Source of the DNA: Mangrovimicrobium sp048323675
GTDB lineage: Bacteria; Pseudomonadota; Gammaproteobacteria; Pseudomonadales; Halieaceae
NCBI RefSeq assembly: GCF_048323675.1
Contig: NZ_JBLWFK010000002.1
Span: 186,001-250,000, forward strand
Direction of reading: 5' to 3'
DNA: 64,000 bases
The translations under genes were made by a program, and so were the position numbers. A model generated the notes under the pieces. That model had not been told where the DNA came from. It did no database searches and was given only the letters and a program-made list of their open reading frames with translations. Positions 54,253 to 62,457 of the stretch are shown here, piece after piece; position 1 is the first letter of the stretch, and every line of letters starts with the position of its first letter.

Positions 54253-54669
54253 ATGGACTCCCTTTCCATCCAGGACCTGATGAGCAAGGATTTTGCGACT
54301 ATCCGGCCGGATATGCCGGTGGTGGAGGCGTCCAGTTACCTGGTCCGGCAGGGTTTGCTGGGGAGCCCGGTCACTGATGAGTCCGGCATCATGCTCGGCT
54401 GGATCAGTGAACACGAGTGCCTCCAGGCGGCCCTGCAGGTGGTCTATTACAATCAGCGGGTGGCGTCGGTTGCGGACCTGATGCGCACCGATGTGCTGGC
54501 GGTTTCGCTGCAGGACGATGTACTGACCCTGGCGCGCCAGATGCTCGAGGCAAAGCCCAAGATCTACCCGGTGGTGGACGCGAACAACAAGGTGCTCGGT
54601 GTCATCAGCCGTTGCCATATGCTCAAAATGCTCGATGAGCGGCTTCAGCAGCTGGCGAAAAAGCCCTGA
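54253..54669 (+). CDS. CBS-domain pair protein
   Basis: Small sensor of 138 residues consisting of two CBS motifs and little else: IQDLMSKDFATIRPDMPVVE/GSPVTDESGIMLGWISEHEC, then VADLMRTDVLAVSLQDDVLT/IYPVVDANNKVLGVISRC. Stand-alone pairs bind adenine nucleotides and report energy state or regulate partner enzymes. GAGGTG lies six bases before the ATG. It stands alone, convergent with the GAF protein. The target is unknown. Confidence 0.92.
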   Translation: MDSLSIQDLMSKDFATIRPDMPVVEASSYLVRQGLLGSPVTDESGIMLGWISEHECLQAALQVVYYNQRVASVADLMRTDVLAVSLQDDVLTLARQMLEAKPKIYPVVDANNKVLGVISRCHMLKMLDERLQQLAKKP

Positions 54670-54705
54670 CGTCGCGCCACTTTCCGGCGGGTGTTCGGCC
54701 CGGTA

Positions 54706-55788
54706 TCAGAACTCGAATTTCACCACGGCCTTGAGAACGCCGTCGATGACGAAGGGGAAATAGATACAACCCGTCCCGCCAAGGGTTGCCGAAGACTCGG
54801 CAACCGGGCGGCCGTTGAGCCAGACCCGGCCGATCGTCGATTCATTCCTCGCGTAACCGATACCGCGATATTCTGCTTTCAGGTCCGTGCCGTCGGCGCA
54901 GTAACCGTCACTGAACAGGAGGTAGCGGCGTGCTTCATCGGGACACCACACTTCAAAGCGCCGGACGACCGGGGTGGCATCGGTCGACAGCAGGGCGACA
55001 ACCTGGACATCCCTGTTGGTGTAGAAGAATGGAATGGCGAGGCCCGTGGTGATGCCGTATTCGGCGGCATTGCGCGCCCGTAAAAAACTCGACGAGTTGG
55101 CGAGGTCGTCCATGATCACCGGGCTTTCCCGCAGCCAGGCGGTGCCGGGCAGCCCGCGTCCGTGCATGATGCTGAGCCGGTGGGAGACAAATTCCAGCTT
55201 TTCGAGTTCGCCGTAGTAACCGTCCATAAGCCGCAGTTCCTGGTCGTAATAGTCGCGGTTGTGCCAGACTTCGACGGCACCGGAGACCTGGTCGCTGGCG
55301 GCGAAGTAGATGACCATGACGGACAACAGGAATTCGCCGGCAAACACCGGTATGGACAAGGCACATTCCAGGCCGGTATCCGGGAGCAGTTCCTTGCGCT
55401 TGAAATGCATGATACTCAGGTCGGTCCAGATCAGCGGCCGCCGCGCGGCCCAGGTAATGCCGGGCAGACCCTCGTTGATCGCAAACTGCATGGATTCACT
55501 GGCGCTTCGGAACTCCTCCAGGCTCGTCGCGTATTCGCTGCCGAAATAGGCAGAACTCAATACCAGTGCCCGGCCGGACAAATCCGGGACCCAGACTTCG
55601 GCTGCCTTTGCGAGATATGCCATCGGTTGATCCTTTGCCAGCATGACGGGCTGGAAAAATGACTGGATAGTCTTGTCACAAATTCCATGCAAAAGATCAG
55701 CCATCATCAGGGGCGCCCGGATCGCCGGGGACTCCCGCAGTGACGGCCTGCGGGCAAGGTGGCTGTTGCAAGCAGTCGCGTCTGGCAT
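54706..55788 (-). CDS. Tandem GAF-domain protein
   Basis: Cytoplasmic protein of up to 360 residues built from two related GAF-like modules. Each has a matching segment: GLPGITWAARRPLIWTDLS near residue 110 and GLPGTAWLRESPVIMDDLAN near 225, followed by strands such as GLECALSIPVFAGEFLLSVM and GITTGLAIPFFYTNRDVQVV. There is no output domain (no HTH, kinase or GGDEF), so it may be a stand-alone sensor or bind a partner. Start uncertain: ATGs at 55788 and 55707 both lack ribosome sites. Confidence 0.75.
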   Translation of the reverse strand: MPDATACNSHLARRPSLRESPAIRAPLMMADLLHGICDKTIQSFFQPVMLAKDQPMAYLAKAAEVWVPDLSGRALVLSSAYFGSEYATSLEEFRSASESMQFAINEGLPGITWAARRPLIWTDLSIMHFKRKELLPDTGLECALSIPVFAGEFLLSVMVIYFAASDQVSGAVEVWHNRDYYDQELRLMDGYYGELEKLEFVSHRLSIMHGRGLPGTAWLRESPVIMDDLANSSSFLRARNAAEYGITTGLAIPFFYTNRDVQVVALLSTDATPVVRRFEVWCPDEARRYLLFSDGYCADGTDLKAEYRGIGYARNESTIGRVWLNGRPVAESSATLGGTGCIYFPFVIDGVLKAVVKFEF

Positions 55789-56107
55789 GGGTATATTTGG
55801 CGCCCGGCACCAGAATGGCGCGTCAGGTGCACAACAATGAGCAGCGGAACACGGGAAAATATCCCGGTAGTTGGTCTGCCGTTTCTACTGCAACAGACGC
55901 GATGCCCTGAACAGGCAGCAGAGTTGCTGGCCTGGCCGCTACCAATGCCGTCCTCGACAAGTTTTTATGTATGCATAAAAAGCATCGAACAAGGTATAAA
56001 CGAGCATTATTCTGCATTTATAGAGTGTGTTAGCGTGTGTGACCCCTGTCCGCCCTGCGGGGGTCGGGCGAGAAATAATCAGTTCAAAACCTCGAGGGTC
56101 CCACTTT
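55789..56107. other. 319-bp intergenic region
   Basis: Separates the GAF gene (minus) and the secreted protein (plus). It contains an AT-rich palindrome at 55962-55981 and a GC-rich stem GACCCC/GGGGTC at 56041-56065. A plus-strand frame crossing it (55759-56331) runs into the next gene in another frame and looks spurious. It must hold both promoters. Confidence 0.5.
55962..55981. promoter_or_regulatory. AT-rich palindrome, possible operator
   Basis: TTTTTATG and CATAAAAA form a perfect 8+4+8 inverted repeat, striking in this GC-rich context. It lies between divergent genes and could be a regulator site for either. Confidence 0.45.
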
Positions 56108-57595
56108 ATGTTTCCACGTCTCTTGCCTGTGTTAATGCTCACGGTTGCATTTTCTGGAGAAAGCTTCGCCAGCCCCGAAGAGGACGTCATGGCCTCGACA
56201 GCGGGCAAGCCGCGGGAAGCGCCATCTACCACGGTGCAACAACGCATCATTGCGGATTACGAGGATGCGGTGGTCGCGGCAAAGCCCTTGCCGCCGCTGC
56301 CCATGCCCGCCCATCCCTACCAGAACAATGACGGCTATGCGGGCGCCCATGGCGATAGTTACAACAGCGGCACCATTCCCGCGGCGGGCCCGCTGAGGAG
56401 TGATATGCAGGTGCATGCATATCGTTCCAAGCAGAAACCCGCCTATTGCTCTACACAGCATTTCGACCCCAGGGGCCGCGTGATAAGTGTCTGTGTCGGT
56501 CGCCAGACACCGTCTTCGCTGGTACTGCTCGATGCCGCCAGCATGGATGTCCTGGCCCAGTATGAATTGCCGCCCATGGCCGGCTTCTACTTTCGCATGG
56601 ACCAGCAGGGGCGGGTGGTAGTGCCGGCCGGTGATATGTCCATCCAGACCTTCGAGATCGTCGATGGGGAGGGCGGCCCCGCCTGGCGCCGGGTTGAGCG
56701 GCGTGACGTGAGTTCAGCCGTTCCCGAGGACAAGCGCGGACCCATGACCATACCCCTGGACCTGGTCGCTGACTGGCAGGGCAACTGGTGGTTTTCGATC
56801 CTGAAACCGGCCTCTGTGGGTTACATCACCACCGACGGCCAGGTTCGCAGCCATCTTTTCGAAGGCGAGTCCATCGTCAATGGCCTGGCGTCGGATCCGG
56901 GCGGTGTTTCCTTCGTGACCGACCAAAACCTCTACACCATGCGTACCAGCGACAATGGCCCGGAAGTCACGCTGCGCTTCCCCTACGAGGTGGGCGACGA
57001 AGCGGCGAAGCAATCCTTCGGTTCCGGCTCGGGAACGACGCCGGTACTGTTTGGTAACAACCTCATCGCGTTCGGTGATAACGCGGACCCGCGCCCCAAC
57101 GTACTGGTGTATCGCCTTGACGATATCCCCGACGACGAGCGGCTGGTATGCAAGGTTCCCGTGTTCAAGCCCGGTCGCAGCGTGCTGGAGAATTCGTTTA
57201 TCGGCTATGGCAATTCGCTGGTGATCGAGAACAACAAGGGCTTCAAGATGGCCGGCAGTTCAGCTGGCGCCGAGCCGGGATTTGTCCGCATCGATGTGCG
57301 CGACGACCTCTCCGGCTGTGACATCGTCTGGGAAAACTATGAAGTTCGCGCAGGAACCGGCGCCAAGCTTTCCCTGGGCAGTGGCCTGGTTTACGTTCAC
57401 GAGCTCCTGATGGGGACCGATGACGCCTGGTATATCACTGCGATCGACTTCGAGACGGGGAAAACCGTGCTGCGCCATTTCCTCGGCTACGGCGAGGATT
57501 GGGACAATGCCCTACTGACCATTTCGATCAGTCCCGACGGGTTACTCACATCCGGCATGTACGCCGGGATACTGGGTGCGAAAGATCCCGAATAG
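56108..57595 (+). CDS. Secreted protein of unknown function, probably beta-propeller
   Basis: Exported protein of 495 residues. The signal peptide is LLPVLMLTVAFSGESFAS, cleaved near residue 20-22. GAGGG lies nine bases before the ATG at 56108; a longer frame upstream has no signal. The body has repeated beta-strand patterns with short turns (DPRGRVISVCVGRQ, DQQGRVVVPAG, DWQGNWWFSILKP, SDPGGVSFVTDQNLY), as in SMP-30/NHL-type propellers. Four or more Cys could form disulfides. I do not recognise a specific family, and neighbours give no pathway hint. Confidence 0.75.
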   Translation: MFPRLLPVLMLTVAFSGESFASPEEDVMASTAGKPREAPSTTVQQRIIADYEDAVVAAKPLPPLPMPAHPYQNNDGYAGAHGDSYNSGTIPAAGPLRSDMQVHAYRSKQKPAYCSTQHFDPRGRVISVCVGRQTPSSLVLLDAASMDVLAQYELPPMAGFYFRMDQQGRVVVPAGDMSIQTFEIVDGEGGPAWRRVERRDVSSAVPEDKRGPMTIPLDLVADWQGNWWFSILKPASVGYITTDGQVRSHLFEGESIVNGLASDPGGVSFVTDQNLYTMRTSDNGPEVTLRFPYEVGDEAAKQSFGSGSGTTPVLFGNNLIAFGDNADPRPNVLVYRLDDIPDDERLVCKVPVFKPGRSVLENSFIGYGNSLVIENNKGFKMAGSSAGAEPGFVRIDVRDDLSGCDIVWENYEVRAGTGAKLSLGSGLVYVHELLMGTDDAWYITAIDFETGKTVLRHFLGYGEDWDNALLTISISPDGLLTSGMYAGILGAKDPE

Positions 57596-57859
57596 GGCAG
57601 GGTATCGGGGTCAATTCCCGCCGGGAGAGAAGTGAACCCGGCAGCAGGCCCGCAGCCGCTATTGCCCATCGGCGCTGGATTTCGATCCAGATTGCGGGCC
57701 ATGCAGGCGGCGGGCCGGCTTTTCCCGGTCAAGGTGCACCGGATGGCTGTGCCTGCGGCAACCCAGGGGCGGCATGCGACTGGCCTGGTTGCCCAGATCA
57801 GCTAGAATTATCAGGAATTTCGGCCGTAACGTGTTTCCTCACGACGCGAGGTGGCTGTT

Positions 57860-58102
57860 ATGCACCCAGCTGATTTTTTCTCCCTGGTCATCGAAACCAG
57901 CATCACCATAGCGGGTTTCTCGGGCATCGTCATTGTGCTCGGGCGCCGGGTGGATGGCGTCTGGTCTGCGCGGGACCGCATCCAACTCCGGGCGCTGCTG
58001 CTGTCCAGCATGACGCCAATCGCCATATCCGGGTTGGGGCTTCTGCTGTTGACGACTGATATCCAGTTGCTCTGGCGAGCGAGCGTTGAGGGTCTTGCCT
58101 GA
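57860..58102 (+). CDS. Small membrane protein, possibly truncated
   Basis: Protein of 80 residues with two predicted membrane helices (IETSITIAGFSGIVIVLG and LLLSSMTPIAISGLGLLLL). The ATG at 57860 has GAGGT seven bases upstream. The N-terminal HPADFFSLVIETSITIAGFS resembles a group of inner-membrane proteins that are usually about twice this length with four helices. The TGA at 58100 may therefore mark a truncation, but the downstream frames show no clear continuation. Function unknown. Confidence 0.6.
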   Translation: MHPADFFSLVIETSITIAGFSGIVIVLGRRVDGVWSARDRIQLRALLLSSMTPIAISGLGLLLLTTDIQLLWRASVEGLA

Positions 58103-58246
58103 ACGGGGGCGTGAATCTGGTTGTTGCAGCTTCAGTAATGCGCGAGAGCGCCCCGCTGGAGGGTTCTGCCTGCTGCAGTGAGACCGCCTGGTCATCTACC
58201 GGTGAGGACGATGCGTGTTCTCTGCTCGGATGTCCGTCAGCCGGCC

Positions 58247-58933
58247 TCACGGGGCCAGCCCCAGCCTCTGGTTTTCACGCTGGAACATTTCCCGGATCCT
58301 GGTGCCGTCAGAAGGCTCCTCTGCAAGTGTTTCCGGGTTCCACTGGCTGCGTGCCGTATTAAAAAAATCGCCACCGTAGATGTGAATGCCCCCAGTGAAC
58401 CGTTGTAATGGATTGGTGACCGAGTGCAATGCCTCTTCAGGCAACATGGCCGTGTCCTTTTCGAACAGCGCATCCGCCCCATAGGCCCTGATTCCATCCG
58501 GAGTCCTCTGCCAGAACAGGTTGTCCTCGCGACCCGTGTAAATGCCGATGTTGGCCCACATCAGGTGATTATGGGGCATCAGGTTCATCTGCGGGGTCCA
58601 GGTCGCGGAAAAAATGGTCAGTGTAGGGGATTCCAGCAATATGGTTAGTCCCGCTTTTTCGGGCGCGCCAAGCGCCGCAAGTACCGCCCCGGGTGTCGAC
58701 ACCGCGCGGGCCAGCACCTCGTTGACTGCGGCCTGGGCGTTAGCCTCTGCATTTGCGGCGACGCAGTCAGCAACAAAACGCTCTATATCCATGATGTTTC
58801 TCCCCATTGAAGTTGGTTGCTTGGTGGCGGCAACCGTCGCCGGTGGAGAAAGTAGCAGGGCTGATGCCGCGGCCGCTCGGGCCAGGAATGAGCGACGCCG
58901 AAAGCAGCCTGGCGACCCGTAAAGTTTCGACAT
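58247..58933 (-). CDS. Tat-exported cupin-like protein
   Basis: Protein of 228 residues with a twin-arginine signal (RRRSFLARAAAASALLLSPP). The body resembles the predicted metal-dependent double-stranded beta-helix (cysteine-dioxygenase-like cupin) group: PHNHLMWANIGIYTGREDN carries the His pair and Glu, and GGIHIYGGDFF with RSQWNPETLAEEP follows. Such proteins usually lack a signal, so Tat export is unusual and implies that metal is inserted in the cytoplasm. The start at 58933 has GAGGAG; the frame extends much further upstream without conservation. Substrate unknown. Confidence 0.8.
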   Translation of the reverse strand: MSKLYGSPGCFRRRSFLARAAAASALLLSPPATVAATKQPTSMGRNIMDIERFVADCVAANAEANAQAAVNEVLARAVSTPGAVLAALGAPEKAGLTILLESPTLTIFSATWTPQMNLMPHNHLMWANIGIYTGREDNLFWQRTPDGIRAYGADALFEKDTAMLPEEALHSVTNPLQRFTGGIHIYGGDFFNTARSQWNPETLAEEPSDGTRIREMFQRENQRLGLAP

Positions 58934-59404
58934 CAGTCGCTCCTCGAAAGTGGTTGAGAACATCACCGTCAGCCGGCGATAGGGGAAGTGCCCGAACGCA
59001 TGCGGTGAGGGCAGGTGTTGGGAATCCGCCATGAGCCAGGGCGGGGGACCCTTCTCCAGTCTAGACCAAATACCGCGCTCCAGACGCAGCAGAATCCCGA
59101 ATGGTATCCGTGGGTAGGGTGATCGGGGCGGACGCTTCCCCATTGAAGCATGCGCCGAAACGTCGATAGCGCCAGGCCTGGATTCAGCCGCCGAATTCCC
59201 GGCCTGCAAAAACCTGCCTTGCAATAGCGCTTGCTGCACCGGTTTGGTGCGCGCGATTGCGTTAATGTCACAGGCTGCAGGTTCGAAATCCAATCAATTC
59301 AGAGAGTTACCTGATGGCTCGTTAATTGCTGCTCTAAGCGGTCGGTTATTTTTATCCTCCGGTGCGGTCCACGTTCTAAATTAAAAACTATGAGAGGCAC
59401 AACC

Positions 59405-60556
59405 ATGTCATACAAAGCAGTATTCGATTTTTTGAAGGCAACATCCGAGGACAGCTCCCTGCAGGGCGAACTTGCAGAAGTCATCGGAGTGGGTGACGGC
59501 AATATCAGCTCGGTTGAAGAACTGGATGATGAGGAGGCGCAGGCTCTCCTGGGCAAGCGGGGGGTTCTGGTAACCGCTCTCGCAGAAAAACGCGATTATG
59601 TTTTCACCCTGGCGGAGCTGAGTGCAGTGATCAGCGCCTATCGCCAGTATCAAACCGGTGTGATCTCCGAGGCGGATTTCTTCAAGGTTATGGGGTTGGA
59701 CGAACCGGCCGGGCAAGAGGCCGAGCCTGTAGGCGTGCTCGGTAAAACTGTCAGCATGGTGTTCAAGGGCATCAAGTACAACTCCAAAATGAACGATACC
59801 CGTGTGCACGACGTGCTCGAATTCATGAAGAAAACCTCGGAGAACGCGGAATTCAAGGACGCCCTCAAGAGCATCCTGCATGTGGGCGACGGGGATATCA
59901 GTGATTTTTCCCACCTGGACGAGGAAGAGAAGCTGGCTCTGGCAAGCGAGCGGGGCGCACTGGTTGCCGAATTTGCCGCTAAAAACGGTTTCAACTTTAC
60001 GCTGTCGGACCTGCTTGCCGTCACCGACGCGTTTGGCCGGGTAAAGGCAGGCGAGTTGACCGATGAGGAATTCGACCGCTTCCTCAACCTGCAGGTGAAA
60101 TCGAGAGATTTTTTCCCGTTTATCGAAAACGTCATTTCGATGTCATTCAAGGGAACCCACTACTCCCTGCCTGTGATATCCAAATCCGGCGATAACACCT
60201 TGTCGGTGGTCCGCTTCATGGAACGCTCGGGTACTGACGCGGAATTGAGTGGGCTGCTGGCGGCCATTGTCGGCGGTGATGGGAATATCAGCAGCCCCGA
60301 CGAAGTCGATGCAGACGAGGCGTCGGCCCTGGCCAGTGAAAAGGGCAACCAGGTTATCTCTCTGGGAGCAGACTTCGGTTACCGATTTACGGTTTCCGAT
60401 CTCGCCGCAGTTCTCGGCGCGTTCAAGCTGGTCAACGACGGGGAACTATCCCTGGAGAGCTGCAACCGTATCCTGGGGTTGGGAAAACCGAACGAGGGCG
60501 CGCTTACCAACGTCAAAAAGACAGCGGGCTTGATATACCGCGGCGTCAGGTATTAG
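59405..60556 (+). CDS. Triple Nif11-like repeat protein
   Basis: Acidic protein of 383 residues made of three ~128-residue copies. Each copy has a Nif11-like helical pair (such as VFDFLKATSEDSSLQGEL then a FTLxEL/FTxSDL block: YVFTLAEL, FNFTLSDL, YRFTVSDL). Between the helices lies an acidic insert GDGNIS/GDGDIS/GDGNIS followed by D-rich residues. Each copy ends in a short aromatic motif: SMVFKGIKY (117-125), SMSFKGTHY (245-253) and GLIYRGVRY (375-383, the extreme C terminus). No signal peptide. AGAGG precedes the ATG. Nif11-like domains are known as leader regions of modified peptides; no modifying enzyme is encoded nearby, so the role is open. Confidence 0.75.
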   Translation: MSYKAVFDFLKATSEDSSLQGELAEVIGVGDGNISSVEELDDEEAQALLGKRGVLVTALAEKRDYVFTLAELSAVISAYRQYQTGVISEADFFKVMGLDEPAGQEAEPVGVLGKTVSMVFKGIKYNSKMNDTRVHDVLEFMKKTSENAEFKDALKSILHVGDGDISDFSHLDEEEKLALASERGALVAEFAAKNGFNFTLSDLLAVTDAFGRVKAGELTDEEFDRFLNLQVKSRDFFPFIENVISMSFKGTHYSLPVISKSGDNTLSVVRFMERSGTDAELSGLLAAIVGGDGNISSPDEVDADEASALASEKGNQVISLGADFGYRFTVSDLAAVLGAFKLVNDGELSLESCNRILGLGKPNEGALTNVKKTAGLIYRGVRY

Positions 60557-60765
60557 GCGCTGAGATCCTTGAGCGTATTGCCAGGTGCTGTAATCGGCTT
60601 GTTCGCGAAAGGCAACCGACCAGGATTCGCTCGCCGGTAAGGGGGCAGGAGAACTGTGATGGCCAAAGGTGGTAGCGGCCCGATCCGCTTCCACCTGCCT
60701 GGCGGTCACAGTTTGGGAGGTTCGCCAGTTTGCGACGGGCCAACCAGTTCCGGTGGTACCCAGGG

Positions 60766-61779
60766 TCACTTCGCTGGTTTGGCGGCCGGAGGGTTCCAGT
60801 TACCCTCCAGAATCTGCCAGCCGGGAAGGTAAAGGCGCACAATGTAGTTCCATCCCTCAGTGATTGGCAGGTAGTTCGGCTGCTTGGGATCGCCCCCGAA
60901 GTGAATAGTGATACTGCCGTCCCTGTTGGCTTTCCCCGTGATATTGTTCAGCGAGTAAGCATTGTATTTGTTGGGCGCAAAGAAACCCTCCTTGTCATAG
61001 ACGGACACAGACCAAAAGGCCTGAACCGGGACATCTTTTGGCATGGTTAGAACGTAGGGCGTCTTGCCATCGTTCTGATCGGGCACGACATTGACGTAGG
61101 TCGCTCCCCGCGCCGGGTTGCCTCCCCAGCCCAGGGCGGTCGCCCCCAGGTGGCTTATCGGGTCGACTTCCCCCCGCTTGCCGAAACCGGCGGAGAAATC
61201 GCTCACCTGAATTGCGAGTGCATTGATGGCATTCCGGGTTTTCTTCAGTGAATCCTCATCCCAGTCGGGCAGCTCCAGACTTCCAGGAGAAGCCTGGCTG
61301 ACCTTGATGGCGTCCTGGAGTGCATGGGCTGCCTTCATGTCTTCTGGGCTGTCGGGATTCACAAAAGTGCGGAACAGGACTATGGCGTACCGGGTTCCTA
61401 CATTATCCATGGTAAGCGTAACTTCACCCGGGCCATTCTTGAGTACCGGATTGTAGTTGTCCTGGTCAATGACAAGCATTGACTGGAAACGCTTCGCGGA
61501 GTCTGGCTTGGTAATGGTGACCGGAGAAATAAGGTCGAACACACCCATCGAATAAAGAGTGTCGCGATTACCGCGGATGGTGGTCTGGTTGTCTACCGGA
61601 TACACCTCTCGCAAGTGGAGCATTTTACCTACCCCACCTGCTTTGGCAGCGTATTCCTTGAACTGGAAATCACTCTCTGCACGGACGTAATTCCCGATAT
61701 TGACGGGGACAGGTTGGGCATGGATCGATAGTGGTAGCAGAGAGAGCGCCACGGTCAGAGCAAGAAAGGCTTTCTTCAT
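60766..61779 (-). CDS. Secreted DUF1254/DUF1214 protein
   Basis: Exported protein of 337 residues. The signal peptide is AFLALTVALSLLPLSIHA. DUF1254-like N-terminal strands (HLREVYPVDNQTTIRGNRDT, YSMGVFDLISPVTI) and a C-terminal DUF1214 region (PVQAFWSVSVYDKEGF, NAYSLNNITGKANRDGSITI) are clear. Family function is not established, although such proteins are widespread in environmental bacteria. It converges on the Nif11-repeat gene, and its upstream side faces the decayed repeat array. Confidence 0.9.
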   Translation of the reverse strand: MKKAFLALTVALSLLPLSIHAQPVPVNIGNYVRAESDFQFKEYAAKAGGVGKMLHLREVYPVDNQTTIRGNRDTLYSMGVFDLISPVTITKPDSAKRFQSMLVIDQDNYNPVLKNGPGEVTLTMDNVGTRYAIVLFRTFVNPDSPEDMKAAHALQDAIKVSQASPGSLELPDWDEDSLKKTRNAINALAIQVSDFSAGFGKRGEVDPISHLGATALGWGGNPARGATYVNVVPDQNDGKTPYVLTMPKDVPVQAFWSVSVYDKEGFFAPNKYNAYSLNNITGKANRDGSITIHFGGDPKQPNYLPITEGWNYIVRLYLPGWQILEGNWNPPAAKPAK

Positions 61780-61830
61780 TGTTTTGGCTTCCCGTTTATA
61801 GCTCGATCGTACGAGTTTAGTTTACAAGCG

Positions 61831-62042
61831 CGTTTTCACAACATGCCGGACACGTTATCGAAAGAACCGGACGTTGTAGAACGTACGGTGTCTTATTCGA
61901 GCAAGGGAAATTGGGGCAAAACCCGTTATCTGAAACCAGGGAATAGTAGGAGAGGGTATTCCTTACAGGGTATTCACCAGCCAAAACTGGCTGGGTAAGT
62001 GTGGTGATCAAATATGGCCAAAAAGGGCTCTGACCCTTTTAT
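61831..62042. repeat. Decayed repeat unit 1
   Basis: Starts with CGTTTTCACAACATGCCGG and ends with a stem CCAGCCA-AAAC-TGGCTGG (61977-61994), TGTGGTGATCAAA (62000-62012) and a stem AAAAGGG/CCCTTTT (62021-62040). Its start and end are near-inverted copies of each other (TCACnACA / TGTGGTGA). Confidence 0.7.
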
Positions 62043-62050
62043 CATAGGTC

Positions 62051-62262
62051 CGTTTTCACCACATGCCAGGCAAGTCGCAAAGTCCAGGATGATGTGTAGA
62101 TAGCTGCAGGATCTATTCAGGTTTGGGAAAGCGAGGCAAAGCCCCTTTTCTCCAGATTGGAGGCCAGAAAGGGAAGATATCGCTTACTCGTCCTTCACCA
62201 GCCATAACCGGCTGAGCGGTTGGTGTCATAAAATGTAGCCAGAAAGGATCGTAACCTGTTTG
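62051..62262. repeat. Decayed repeat unit 2
   Basis: Begins CGTTTTCACCACATGCCAGG, exactly 220 bp after the start of unit 1, and carries the same CACCAGCC...GGCTGAG stem (62196-62214) 221 bp after that of unit 1. Interior sequence has diverged strongly. Confidence 0.7.
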
Positions 62263-62290
62263 CTACGGCAAAAAATTTTCAAAGGTACGA

Positions 62291-62450
62291 GGATCGCCAC
62301 ATGGACAGGAGAAAGAAGCCATTTTCCCCCGGGCCGGTTGACGCAGAGCAGATTTAAAAGTCGTTAGGCGATGAAATTGTTTTATTGGTTTTTCGCCACA
62401 CAAAGCCGTCTGAGTAAATGTGGTGATCAAAAAGAGCCAAAAAAGGCTCT
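62291..62450. repeat. Decayed repeat unit 3
   Basis: Begins GGATCGCCACATGGACAGG and ends AATGTGGTGATCAAAAA (62417-62433) followed by the stem AGAGCC-AAAAAA-GGCTCT (62433-62450). Shorter and more diverged than units 1 and 2, but the end matches unit 1 closely. Confidence 0.6.
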
Positions 62451-62457
62451 GCTCACA

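Larger units (their letters stand above)
61780..62457. other. 678-bp non-coding region with decayed repeats
   Basis: AT-richer than the rest of the window and without a plausible gene. It consists almost entirely of three degenerate ~160-215-bp repeat units (listed next). It separates the DUF1254/DUF1214 gene and the sorting-signal protein, both on the minus strand. Confidence 0.7.

Noticed and set aside
55759..56331. 190-aa open frame on the plus strand
   Set aside because: It overlaps the signal-peptide-bearing gene at 56108 in another frame and has no domain.
62021..62040. Intrinsic terminator (AAAAGGG/CCCTTTT)
   Set aside because: No plus-strand gene reads into it, and it coincides with a repeat-unit end, so it is better explained as part of the repeat.
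61831..62450. CRISPR array or integron attC array
   Set aside because: The repeat period (about 220 bp) and strong divergence do not fit CRISPR, and no cas genes are present. No attC core sites or integrase are visible.
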